Of a stretch of DNA of 64,000 bases, positions 56,617 to 64,000 are shown piece by piece. The stretch is taken from the NCBI GenBank assembly GCA_024279945.1, contig JAJRRA010000049.1, positions 1-64,000 on the forward strand, given 5' to 3'. Both the position numbers and the translations under genes were made by a program. A model generated the notes under the pieces. It saw only the letters and a list, made by a program, of their open reading frames with translations, made no database searches and had not been told where the DNA came from. This DNA comes from Gammaproteobacteria bacterium (GTDB lineage Bacteria > Pseudomonadota > Gammaproteobacteria > Xanthomonadales > SZUA-36). The stretch's first letter is position 1. Every line of letters starts with the position of its first letter.

Positions 56617-58457
56617 ATGCGGAACGAGAGGCTTTCCGCGACAGATTGTGCAATATCATCGTTGGTTACATAACCAATGATGTCATCCGTGCGGGGAACG
56701 CGATGCCCGCTTTTGACCACCAGGGCCATTCTGCTGCCCTTGCGCGACATGCGCTTGATGACATCGAACATGACATCCGATTTGCGAGCCAGAGAGAACG
56801 GTGTCTGAGTCAGGTCATCCAGGGTGAGCGCCTGGGTGTTGGTTTTGAGAATCATCTGCAGCGCCTCCGCCACGATGATCACGCCGGCAATTTTATCGCC
56901 ACGGCTGATCAACACATGTTCTACTGCATGTGGTGATGCAGCTATTTGCTGGGCAAAATCCTCCAACCCCGTATCACCCGGGTAAACCGGCAGCAACTCA
57001 TTCATCACATCAGCGGCCCGCCTGACCAGGAACATGTGGGAATGCAGCATGGTGGGGATATGGATGCCGCGGCGAGTCAGTTTCAGGGTATAAATGTTGT
57101 CTTCCGACAGGAATCGCCGGACGCCCTGCGCCATGGCGACTGCGAGAATCATTGGCAGAACAATATCGTAGTCACGGGTCATTTCGAAAATCATCACCAC
57201 GGCAGTCATGGCGGCGCCGGTAGCGCTTCCTACCATGGCGGCCATCCCCACCATGGCAAAAGTCGGCACGGCACTGGCTTCGGCCGGGAAGCCGATACCG
57301 TAGAAAGCACCGAAGGCGCCACCCAGCGTCGCGCCAAGGAACAAGGCAGGTGAGAAGATGCCACCAGAAGCTCCGGCGCCCAGCGTTACGGATGTTGCAA
57401 ACAGTTTGGTCACAAACAGCAGCAGCAAAATCACGCCGACGGTCATTTTGCTGTCCAGAATTGCCTGGATGGTTGAATATCCCACACCCTGAACGTGGTA
57501 GTGACCCAGCGTCAGCATCAAACCGTAGAACAGGGTACCCAGCATCGCCATGCCTATCATGTGACGCAGGTATTCATTTTTTATTTTGCTTTCAAACAGA
57601 TCTTCCGTCCAGTAGACGCTGCGCACATAGAGTGCTGCGGCGACTCCCATCAAGGCGCCGAGCAGGGTGAATGCTGCCAGTGAGACCAGGCTTGGATCCA
57701 GTCCGTGCAGGGTTTCCGGCAGATAAAAGGCCGGCTGGTCACCCAGGTAAGCCCGGCCGATAAAGGTGGCAGTCCCGGTTGCAATCGCTACCGGCATGAA
57801 GGTGCGTACACTCACCTCCGGCATCATGAGTTCGACTGAAAACAGTACGGCGCCAAGCGGTGTATTGAAGGTCGCAGCGATACCGCCGCCGGCTCCGGCA
57901 GCCACCAGTGTAATGCGCTGCCACGGCACCAGCCGTGTCCAGCCACCCACCGTAGACGCTATGGCTGATCCAATCTGCACGATGGGACCTTCGCGGCCTA
58001 CCGAGGCGCCGGTGCCAATGGAAATGGCGGATGCAATTGACTTGATCACCACCACCACCGGGCGGATATGACCGCCTTTGTAGTAGACCGAATCCATCAC
58101 TTCAGGGACACCATGCCCGCGGGCTTCGGGCGCGAAATTCTTGACCAGAAACGTGACGATAACCGCACCGACGACCGGCACCAATATCACCAGCGCCCCC
58201 CAGGGGCTGGGCTCGGTGAATATATTGGCGTCGTATTCCATAGACCAGCGGCCAAGAAAGGCCAGGTTGTGGATCAATCCGATGAGGTTGCGAAAAGCAA
58301 CCGCACCATAGCCTGTCGCCACACCGATGATCAGGGAAAGTACAGATAACTGTATCAGGCCGACTTCCTTCTTATCCTGGTGCATCATCAGTTGACAGGG
58401 TTGTAATGGGTTCCGGGCGGCAAAAAAATGTTTGCTGTTTGAATCTGTATTATGCAT
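56598..58457 (-). CDS. ClC-family chloride/proton antiporter or channel with CBS domains
   Basis: This 619-residue protein has the ClC selectivity motifs: GHGVPEVMDS (replacing GSGIP), GREGPIVQIGS with the gating Glu, and GAGASGGIFSPALFLGA. About 18 membrane helices are followed by a cytoplasmic CBS pair (about 465-600; HMFLVRRAADVMNELLPVY, YVTNDDIAQSV). Eukaryote-like CBS tails let nucleotides modulate transport. The start may be an internal ATG pair at 58388/58385. The C-terminus is encoded in the terminator stem. Confidence 0.9.
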   Translation of the reverse strand: MHNTDSNSKHFFAARNPLQPCQLMMHQDKKEVGLIQLSVLSLIIGVATGYGAVAFRNLIGLIHNLAFLGRWSMEYDANIFTEPSPWGALVILVPVVGAVIVTFLVKNFAPEARGHGVPEVMDSVYYKGGHIRPVVVVIKSIASAISIGTGASVGREGPIVQIGSAIASTVGGWTRLVPWQRITLVAAGAGGGIAATFNTPLGAVLFSVELMMPEVSVRTFMPVAIATGTATFIGRAYLGDQPAFYLPETLHGLDPSLVSLAAFTLLGALMGVAAALYVRSVYWTEDLFESKIKNEYLRHMIGMAMLGTLFYGLMLTLGHYHVQGVGYSTIQAILDSKMTVGVILLLLFVTKLFATSVTLGAGASGGIFSPALFLGATLGGAFGAFYGIGFPAEASAVPTFAMVGMAAMVGSATGAAMTAVVMIFEMTRDYDIVLPMILAVAMAQGVRRFLSEDNIYTLKLTRRGIHIPTMLHSHMFLVRRAADVMNELLPVYPGDTGLEDFAQQIAASPHAVEHVLISRGDKIAGVIIVAEALQMILKTNTQALTLDDLTQTPFSLARKSDVMFDVIKRMSRKGSRMALVVKSGHRVPRTDDIIGYVTNDDIAQSVAESLSFRIKKGSG

Positions 58458-58559
58458 GACAACGACGCTGTATGGATACCGTCATTGTGTTTAATTGGAT
58501 CAATTTACAAGCCTGCTCCGCCGCTCGCGCCATTGGGACAGCAATATACTGATAAAATC

Positions 58560-59819
58560 ATGCAGGAAATGAACAATCCTCACAAAAAAACAACTTTCTG
58601 GCTGGCGATGTTACTTGCCCAGGGCGCTGCGTTTCTAATTTTTAAGGATCTGGCGGATATCAGCCAGTGGGTCATCCAGTCCAATCGTGAGTTCACCATG
58701 ATGGTTTGGTATAACCGTCAGTTGATCACCGGCATTGCGATCGTTGCTCTGCTCATCGCCCTGCTGATCTGGCGCAGGCAGAAGTCTGTCTGTCCTAAAC
58801 CACTGCTGGGTTTCCTGCTGTTTTTCTTCGCGCTGAATATCTACTCGGGAATGATCAATCCGAAGTTGATGTTTCGCGCGCAGCAGCAACAGGCGAGCTT
58901 CGTGAGCGTGGATGCTGCTGCCGAATACATGCAAGCCAGCCTGCGCAACGCGCATTTCGGGCCCGACTCCTATGCTTCGGTCGATGACATCAATGTCATT
59001 GTGCTTGAAACCGACCATGGCGCTTATGCGTATTCCGACTACTACCTGTTGCAGCCCCATGTGGTAAAAGGCGATACCATCGGTGGCGAAGAAGTCATCA
59101 TGACATACTGCGGGTTGACCAACCTGGGCATCGCTTACAGTCCGGTGATTAACGAGCAGGCGCTCGACCTGACCGTCATGACGCAGCTCAAAAACAACCT
59201 CGTGCTGTTCGACAAGAACAGCGGTGAGCCGATACAACAGATTCTGGGCAGCCGTGAGGGTGATCCGCAAAAACGCAAAATGAAAGAGTGGCCGACCATC
59301 CGCATGCCTTTTTCATCATTTCGAGAGATCTATCCGGATGGCAAGGTGTTTATCAATGAGATTCCGGATTTTTCCGAACATCCGGTTCTTGCGCTGTGGG
59401 ATCGCCTGGTCCGCCATGTGATGATGGTGCCAGGCGTTGGCCTGAACTGGATCGATAACGGCAAGCCTGCTTTCCCAACCATCGAGTTCAAGGATAAACG
59501 CTTGCCGATGAAAGAGTTCGTGTACGCGATAAGCGTAGGTGATGATTATGTCGCCTATACCAAAGAATTCATCAGGCAGCATGGCAACACGATCAATGTC
59601 GGGATCGGGGGCAAACCCGTCGTTGTCGATTATGATCCTGAACTGGATGTCCTGACGGCTTTTTTTAACACCGATGGGGCAAAGCCGGTCCGGGATATTG
59701 ATGTGTTGGGTACTACAGACGATGGACGACAGCTTGAACGTGTGAACACACTCAAAAGCATGATGTTCTGGTTCATTTTCGTCGAATTTTATCCGGATAC
59801 TGATGTTAATCGTATCTGA
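58560..59819 (+). CDS. DUF3179-domain membrane protein
   Basis: This protein of about 419 residues has three N-terminal helices (about 13-30, 48-66, 75-95). A large extracytoplasmic DUF3179 domain follows, with GEEVIMTYCGLTNLGIAYSP, NNLVLFDKNSGEPIQQILG and PNGVDR-like ordering absent. The family function is unknown. ATG 58560 is chosen over 58452, which would overlap the divergent ClC start and add a hydrophilic leader; ATG 58569 is also possible. Probably a single gene. Confidence 0.75.
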   Translation: MQEMNNPHKKTTFWLAMLLAQGAAFLIFKDLADISQWVIQSNREFTMMVWYNRQLITGIAIVALLIALLIWRRQKSVCPKPLLGFLLFFFALNIYSGMINPKLMFRAQQQQASFVSVDAAAEYMQASLRNAHFGPDSYASVDDINVIVLETDHGAYAYSDYYLLQPHVVKGDTIGGEEVIMTYCGLTNLGIAYSPVINEQALDLTVMTQLKNNLVLFDKNSGEPIQQILGSREGDPQKRKMKEWPTIRMPFSSFREIYPDGKVFINEIPDFSEHPVLALWDRLVRHVMMVPGVGLNWIDNGKPAFPTIEFKDKRLPMKEFVYAISVGDDYVAYTKEFIRQHGNTINVGIGGKPVVVDYDPELDVLTAFFNTDGAKPVRDIDVLGTTDDGRQLERVNTLKSMMFWFIFVEFYPDTDVNRI

Positions 59820-59846
59820 AAATAGAGCCAGTAAAGGAGATGACAG

Positions 59847-60494
59847 GTGACCCCCGACTCTTTTGTCAAACTCGTTGGCCGCGAGAAAGCCAGCGCTATT
59901 TTACGTATTGATGACCAGGAAAAAGCGGCGCTGGCCATGGATGCAGCCGTTCGCGGCGGGTTCCGGATCATCGAGTTCACCCTGACCATTCCGGGCGTGT
60001 ACGAGCTGATCCGGGATTTCTCCCGCCGGGATGAGCTTGTGGTTGGCGCCGGAACGGTGATGAATGAAGCCGATGCGCAGCGATCGGTGGAAGTCGGCGC
60101 TCGCTTTATTGTGTCGCCGGTAGTGGATGAAGCCGTCATCAGGGCCGCCAACGAACTGGGAGTTGCCAGTATGCCCGGCACCCATACGCCCAGCGAAATG
60201 TTACGGGCTCATCGGGCCGGCGCCCGTTTGCTCAAACTATTTCCGGTTCCCGCCGGCGGGCCCGCCTGGGTACGCTCTGTGCTGGGTCCCATGCCCTACC
60301 TCAAGATTGTGCCCACCAATGGTGTCGATCGGCATAATGCCGGGGAGTGGATCGCTGCAGGCGCATATGCAGCGGGTTTCGTTGCGCCGTTGTTTCAGGC
60401 CGATGATCTCAAGGCCGGGCGTTGGGATGTCATCGAAGAACGCGCGCAAAAATGTCTGGCCTCCGTCCGCCTGCAGGGAAGGCAGGCCGGCTGA
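59847..60494 (+). CDS. eda: 2-keto-3-deoxy-6-phosphogluconate / 2-keto-4-hydroxyglutarate aldolase
   Basis: This class I aldolase splits KDPG to pyruvate and glyceraldehyde 3-phosphate in the Entner-Doudoroff route. The 215-residue protein has Glu in FRIIEFTLTIP, the Schiff-base Lys in ARLLKLFPVP (near 130) and the phosphate site LKIVPTNGVDR. The GTG at 59847 follows AAGGAG. No edd or other pathway gene is adjacent, so side use on 2-keto-4-hydroxyglutarate is possible. Confidence 0.92.
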   Translation: MTPDSFVKLVGREKASAILRIDDQEKAALAMDAAVRGGFRIIEFTLTIPGVYELIRDFSRRDELVVGAGTVMNEADAQRSVEVGARFIVSPVVDEAVIRAANELGVASMPGTHTPSEMLRAHRAGARLLKLFPVPAGGPAWVRSVLGPMPYLKIVPTNGVDRHNAGEWIAAGAYAAGFVAPLFQADDLKAGRWDVIEERAQKCLASVRLQGRQAG

Positions 60495-60837
60495 CCCATC
60501 ACTGCCATATCCCGGGGCAAAGCGGGGGAATTTGACCGGTGCGGTAAAGCGCCGGCATGCGGTTTTCATACAATACTCTTGCAATCTGTTGATATAATTC
60601 CAATTATGCCCATGTCTTTGCATATGTGAATTGACCCCGTCTATAAGCCGCTTAGGTCGATTGTCAGTAAAACGCTGGATACAAATGACAAGTTAGAGGT
60701 TGCCAAAGTACTCGCCATTTCGCCTACAGCGTTGAAATCATGGGTGAATCCGCTCGCCGTGTATTGTTGCAAAGCACTGATTTTGCTATGCTCAGGGGCT
60801 ATAGATTTAAGCGATTGTGATAACGATCAGGTGCTCT
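60495..60837. other. Gap with a possible HTH-gene remnant
   Basis: This 343-bp stretch has no complete gene. A frame open on the plus strand from 60630 encodes LRSIVSKTLDTNDKLEVAKV followed by LAISPTALKSWVN (to about 60755), which looks like the first helices of a phage-repressor-type helix-turn-helix. It has no usable start codon and runs out of frame with the next ORF. A decayed regulator is possible; chance is not excluded. Confidence 0.25.
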
Positions 60838-61365
60838 ATGTCTTTCAGGGTTTTTGTAAGTGGTTCAGGCAACTTCCAATACATTCGAAACGGTGTCGAT
60901 TTTGGTGATGTTTACGAATTGGGTGATGGCCTGAATCGCATGACGTCGGTAAGTGGCGGAGTCAGCTCATTCGTGCAGGACGAAGTTACCGGAGCTGCTA
61001 CACCGGATTCTCCGCTGCAACAGATGTTGAATACCATGGGGCAGATTAGCGGATTTGATTTGTTACGGTCTTCGGTAACCATAACGCTTGCCACTATGAG
61101 CCCAATCCACATCCATCTTGCGGCACGACAATCTAATTGGTTGATGCCCGATATATCCAGGGGATGTACGCTGCTGCTGTCGGTCCGTGATCACGCCCCG
61201 GTCAGGGGGTTTCTGCAGGACATCACTCCAGTGTTGGATGCGACCGAGATGCGAACCTTTGGTGTCCTTGCCGCCCTTGCCGCAGTATTTTCCAATTTTT
61301 CAGTGAGCGGTGGGCGAGCGCCAGTGGACGGAAGCTATCGGCTGTTGATCCAACTGTCGCACTAG
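60838..61365 (+). CDS. Hypothetical protein, unrecognised
   Basis: I do not recognise this 175-residue protein (ATG 60838, or 60817 with a 7-residue extension). It starts MSFRVFVSGSGNF. It is rich in Ser, Gly and hydrophobics, has no clear signal peptide or membrane span, and has one moderately hydrophobic stretch (FGVLAALAAVFSNFSV). It abuts the remnant of an IS91-type transposase on the other strand, sharing its last 4 bases, so it may be cargo brought in with mobile DNA. Confidence 0.5.
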   Translation: MSFRVFVSGSGNFQYIRNGVDFGDVYELGDGLNRMTSVSGGVSSFVQDEVTGAATPDSPLQQMLNTMGQISGFDLLRSSVTITLATMSPIHIHLAARQSNWLMPDISRGCTLLLSVRDHAPVRGFLQDITPVLDATEMRTFGVLAALAAVFSNFSVSGGRAPVDGSYRLLIQLSH

Positions 61366-61628
61366 GAGGACTCACAACGAACCCTCAATAAGCCATGTTC
61401 AAGTCTTCCGCATTTCAAGTACCCGCCAAATTCTTTGGTAACGTATGCCGGTAGGTACTTGCCATGGCTGGCCAACCTGGACTGAAACTCAGGCCAGTAT
61501 TCGACTATAAGACGTTTAAACGCCAAATTACTCGAAACCCCATAGTATTGAACGGCTATTAAAATCAAGTCTTCAGCCAGAGTACCGGGCAATCCGGCCC
61601 TGTTTGGGTGTCCAGGGCTGAATTCCAC
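61362..61628 (-). pseudogene. IS91-type transposase zinc-binding domain, truncated remnant
   Basis: The 88-residue frame contains FKRLIVEYWPEFQSRL, LPAYVTKEFGGYLKCGRLEHG and LLRVRCESS. This is the N-terminal zinc-binding region of IS91/ISCR-like transposases (usual form: YLRCGILAHGFARVRC followed by more Cys). It breaks off exactly where the next Cys pair should come, at the end of the hypothetical ORF on the plus strand. The catalytic Tyr domain is missing, so it is a dead fragment. Confidence 0.75.
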
Positions 61629-61818
61629 TCGGACACATCTCTGTTTTGGGCCAATTCCGGTGCCTGGGGTGAAAAAGGTCCTGCCGCTCCCCGGCCGGGA
61701 ACAGCTGAAACTGCTTTCTCATTCAGGTAGGTTTCAGACACAGTAACGTCGCCGAAATAGCGGTCAGATTGTATACTCCCCGCTTCAGAAATTGAGGCTT
61801 ACGCGCAGGACCTGTTTT

Positions 61819-62832
61819 ATGGAATCAAACCAGACCAGTAGCTCGACGCAGGGCACCGCCGTCACCGGTGCCCACGAAGCATTCAAATCCCTTAACCGAA
61901 CCGCCAATGAACTGATCATCGGCCAGCAACGGTTGATGGAGCGTTTATTGATTGCCTTACTCAGTAACGGACATCTGCTGGTTGAGGGTGCTCCGGGGCT
62001 GGCTAAAACAACGGCGATCAAGGTGATTGCAGACCGCATCGAAGGTGACTTCCATCGCATCCAGTTCACGCCGGATTTGTTACCGGCCGACCTGACCGGT
62101 ACGGAAATCTACCGGCCGCAGGAAGCGACTTTTGAGTTTCAGCAGGGGCCGATTTTTCACAACCTGATTCTGGCGGATGAGGTCAACCGGGCGCCTGCCA
62201 AGGTTCAGTCGGCGCTGTTGGAAGCCATGGGTGAGCATCAGGTGACGGTGGGGCGTGTGACCTATCGTCTACCGAAATTATTTCTGGTCATGGCTACGCA
62301 GAACCCGATTGAACAGGAAGGCACCTATCCTTTGCCGGAGGCGCAACTGGATCGTTTCCTGATGCAGGTTTCGATTGGCTACCCGGATGCCGCGTCGGAA
62401 CAACTCATCCTGGAGTTGGCGCGCCAGCAGGCACGTGATGAACTGGGAGAAACGTCCGCACCCGCCATGATGGTGACCCAGGAACAGGTCTTCAGTGCGC
62501 AGCGGGGTGTGCTGGATTTATACATGGCGCCGGCCCTGCAGGAATACATTGTGGCTTTGGTGTTGGCTACGCGTGATCCGGGTAGCTGGGACAAGGGTAT
62601 GTCGAGACTGGTCAGTTACGGAGCCAGCCCCAGGGCAACCATCGGCCTGGACCGCTGTGCGCGGGCGCGGGCCTGGCTGGATGGCCGGGACTATGCCTCT
62701 CCGGACGATATTCATGCCATGATTCACGATGTTATGCGCCACCGCGTGTTGCTTTCCTACGAAGCGGAAGCGGATGGCGTTACCGTGGATGAACTGGTCA
62801 ACCGCTTGCTGGAACGGGTGCCGGTTCCGTGA
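61819..62832 (+). CDS. MoxR-family AAA+ ATPase
   Basis: The 337-residue protein has Walker A GAPGLAKTT (near 54), Walker B LILADEVNRAPAKVQ, sensor ATQNPIEQEGTYPLPEAQLD and a C-terminal lid. MoxR ATPases act as chaperones, usually with VWA and DUF58 proteins encoded next to them, as here. ATG 61819 behind AGGA is preferred over the non-ATG start at 61792. It overlaps the DUF58 gene by 4 bases. The gap before it (61629-61818) holds no gene. Confidence 0.94.
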   Translation: MESNQTSSSTQGTAVTGAHEAFKSLNRTANELIIGQQRLMERLLIALLSNGHLLVEGAPGLAKTTAIKVIADRIEGDFHRIQFTPDLLPADLTGTEIYRPQEATFEFQQGPIFHNLILADEVNRAPAKVQSALLEAMGEHQVTVGRVTYRLPKLFLVMATQNPIEQEGTYPLPEAQLDRFLMQVSIGYPDAASEQLILELARQQARDELGETSAPAMMVTQEQVFSAQRGVLDLYMAPALQEYIVALVLATRDPGSWDKGMSRLVSYGASPRATIGLDRCARARAWLDGRDYASPDDIHAMIHDVMRHRVLLSYEAEADGVTVDELVNRLLERVPVP

Positions 62833-63773
62833 AGCCGGGACAAATCCCTTCCAGTGAAGGGGATGGCATTCATCTTTCAGCCGCCGAACTGATTTCCCTG
62901 CGGCCGCGCTGTCACGCACTGAGGCTACCGATGCGGCAAGCCGCAGCATCGGCACTGGCGGGTGCTTACCGTTCAAGATTTCGTGGCCGTGGCGTCGATT
63001 TCCTGGAATCGAGAAATTACCAGCCGGGCGATGACATCAGGAATATGGACTGGCGGGTAACTGCCCGCACCGGCAAGCCTCATACCAAGGTGTTCCAGGA
63101 AGAACGGGAGCGGCCGGTACTGATCGTGCTGGATGCGAGTCCCAGCTTGTATTTTGGTACGCGGCGAGTTCTAAAATCCGTAGCGGCAGGGCAAATTGCC
63201 GCCGCCGTTGCCTGGTCAGCCGTCCGCCGCGGTGACCGTATCGGTGGATTCTTTTTCGCGCCGGGGCATCATCGTGAACTGAGACCGGCCGGTGGCCGCT
63301 GGGGTGCGATGCGGATGATCCAGGGCCTGGTGGACTGGCTACAGCCGGAGCGGATCTCCGATGAGGGACAGGAACCCCTGTCGATTGCACTTGAACGGGT
63401 GCGCCATACCGTGCGCCCGGGTAGCCTGATCATTATCATCAGCGATTTTTTCGGTCTGGACGAAAACTGTAACCGTCATCTTTCCCGCCTGCGGCAGCAC
63501 AACGATGTAGTGGGTTGCCAGGTTCTTGATCCTGCTGAGCATCAACTCCCCGGCGGGCGTTACCCGATAACGGATGGTGAACAGGTCTCGGTGCTGGATT
63601 TGGGCCAAAAAGATTCAAGAAGCCGGTACGAGGCGATGAGCCTAAGGCATCTCGATGAACCCCGCCGCTTGTTTCAGAAACATCAGTGTGGCTGGCTGGT
63701 ATTGCATACCAATGACGACCCGGTGGACGTCCTGGGTCGTGAATTACGCATGCTGGTGGGTCGTCCGGGATAG
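62829..63773 (+). CDS. DUF58-domain protein
   Basis: The 314-residue protein has the DUF58 signature, NYQPGDDIRNMDWRVTARTG (about 59-78), followed by FQEERERPVLIVLDASPSLYF, a VWA-like fold with a partial MIDAS site. It works with the MoxR ATPase encoded just upstream, probably in a membrane-associated complex with VWA proteins expected beyond the window. Start GTG 62829, inside the moxR end. Confidence 0.92.
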   Translation: MKPGQIPSSEGDGIHLSAAELISLRPRCHALRLPMRQAAASALAGAYRSRFRGRGVDFLESRNYQPGDDIRNMDWRVTARTGKPHTKVFQEERERPVLIVLDASPSLYFGTRRVLKSVAAGQIAAAVAWSAVRRGDRIGGFFFAPGHHRELRPAGGRWGAMRMIQGLVDWLQPERISDEGQEPLSIALERVRHTVRPGSLIIIISDFFGLDENCNRHLSRLRQHNDVVGCQVLDPAEHQLPGGRYPITDGEQVSVLDLGQKDSRSRYEAMSLRHLDEPRRLFQKHQCGWLVLHTNDDPVDVLGRELRMLVGRPG

Positions 63774-63787
63774 CTCGCATATTGCCG

Positions 63788-64000
63788 ATGAATACCGATC
63801 CGTCACCATTACTTGAGCAGTTGCAGGACATTCATGCTGCGGGGAGTCCCCTGTGGTGGCCACCGGCAATTGGCTGGTGGATAGTGGCCTTGTTGTTGCT
63901 GTTTCTGGTCATCGTTGCTACACGCTTTGTGCATCGAAAACTGGCTGCCCGCAAGCGCCGGCGGGAGTGGCTTCAAGCACTGGATTCGATTGGCCGGGAA
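63788..64000 (+). CDS. DUF4381-like membrane protein, 5' part (cut by window end)
   Basis: From ATG 63788 the frame stays open to the end (71 codons). It starts MNTDPSPLLEQLQDIHAA, then PLWWPPAIGWWIVALLLLFL opens a single membrane helix, then a basic stretch KLAARKRRREWLQAL. This is the DUF4381 pattern, which follows DUF58 in MoxR operons. Its start is 14 bases after the DUF58 stop. Confidence 0.85.
   Translation, partial: MNTDPSPLLEQLQDIHAAGSPLWWPPAIGWWIVALLLLFLVIVATRFVHRKLAARKRRREWLQALDSIGRE

Overview
The window is about 64 kb of a gammaproteobacterial chromosome. The support is the gene order mreBCD-pbp2-rodA-mltB-rlpA-dacA-ybeD-lipB-lipA (as in Pseudomonas and relatives), the acs/CrbS-CrbR/symporter block, Prc, PriA and sdhCDAB-sdhE, with moderate GC and proteobacterial motifs throughout. 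Genes for electron transfer, carboxylate use and a TonB receptor fit a free-living, possibly aquatic, respiratory bacterium. I cannot name the genus.

Layout. 1-1226: accessory DNA, with the 3' end of an IS4-family transposase, a MauJ-like gene broken by an in-frame TGA, and repeat debris. It ends at the 3' side of a tRNA-Met gene, so it looks like an island edge. 1400-2335: PfkB-type kinase. 2599-13507: a long operon for cell elongation and peptidoglycan remodelling (mreB to dacA), then YbeD, LipB and LipA. A 30-bp tandem repeat separates lipB from lipA. 13640-15880: Prc protease. 15983-25837: an acetate/short-carboxylate block with a DcaP-like porin, Acs, the CrbR regulator, the CrbS symporter-kinase and a two-subunit Na+/solute symporter. 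25882-28638: three overlapping hydrolase genes ending in a nitrilase. 28837-32548: a membrane protein and a fatty-acid cis/trans isomerase. 32614-36235: a three-subunit molybdenum hydroxylase. 36607-39520: five prepilin-like genes. 39587-43841: cytochrome b, Rieske protein and an octaheme-TPR cytochrome c. 43952-46276: secreted serine hydrolase. 46370-50253: succinate dehydrogenase with two assembly factors (SdhAF4, SdhE). 50267-54186: a RegB/RegA-like redox two-component system behind a TonB-dependent receptor; the kinase is split by an in-frame TAG. 54385-60494: PriA, a ClC transporter, a DUF3179 protein and KDPG aldolase. 60495-61628: a disturbed segment with an orphan ORF and an IS91-type transposase remnant. 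61819-64000: MoxR ATPase, DUF58 protein and a DUF4381-like protein cut by the window end.

The points most worth attention are: the two single-codon nonsense interruptions; the cytochrome b/Rieske/octaheme operon, whose Qo motif reads APWY instead of PEWY; the near-identical inverted 14-bp motifs between the porin and acs; mutually exclusive hairpins between mreB and mreC; the tightly overlapped hydrolase trio; and the lipA start codon lying inside a dispersed-repeat-like element.
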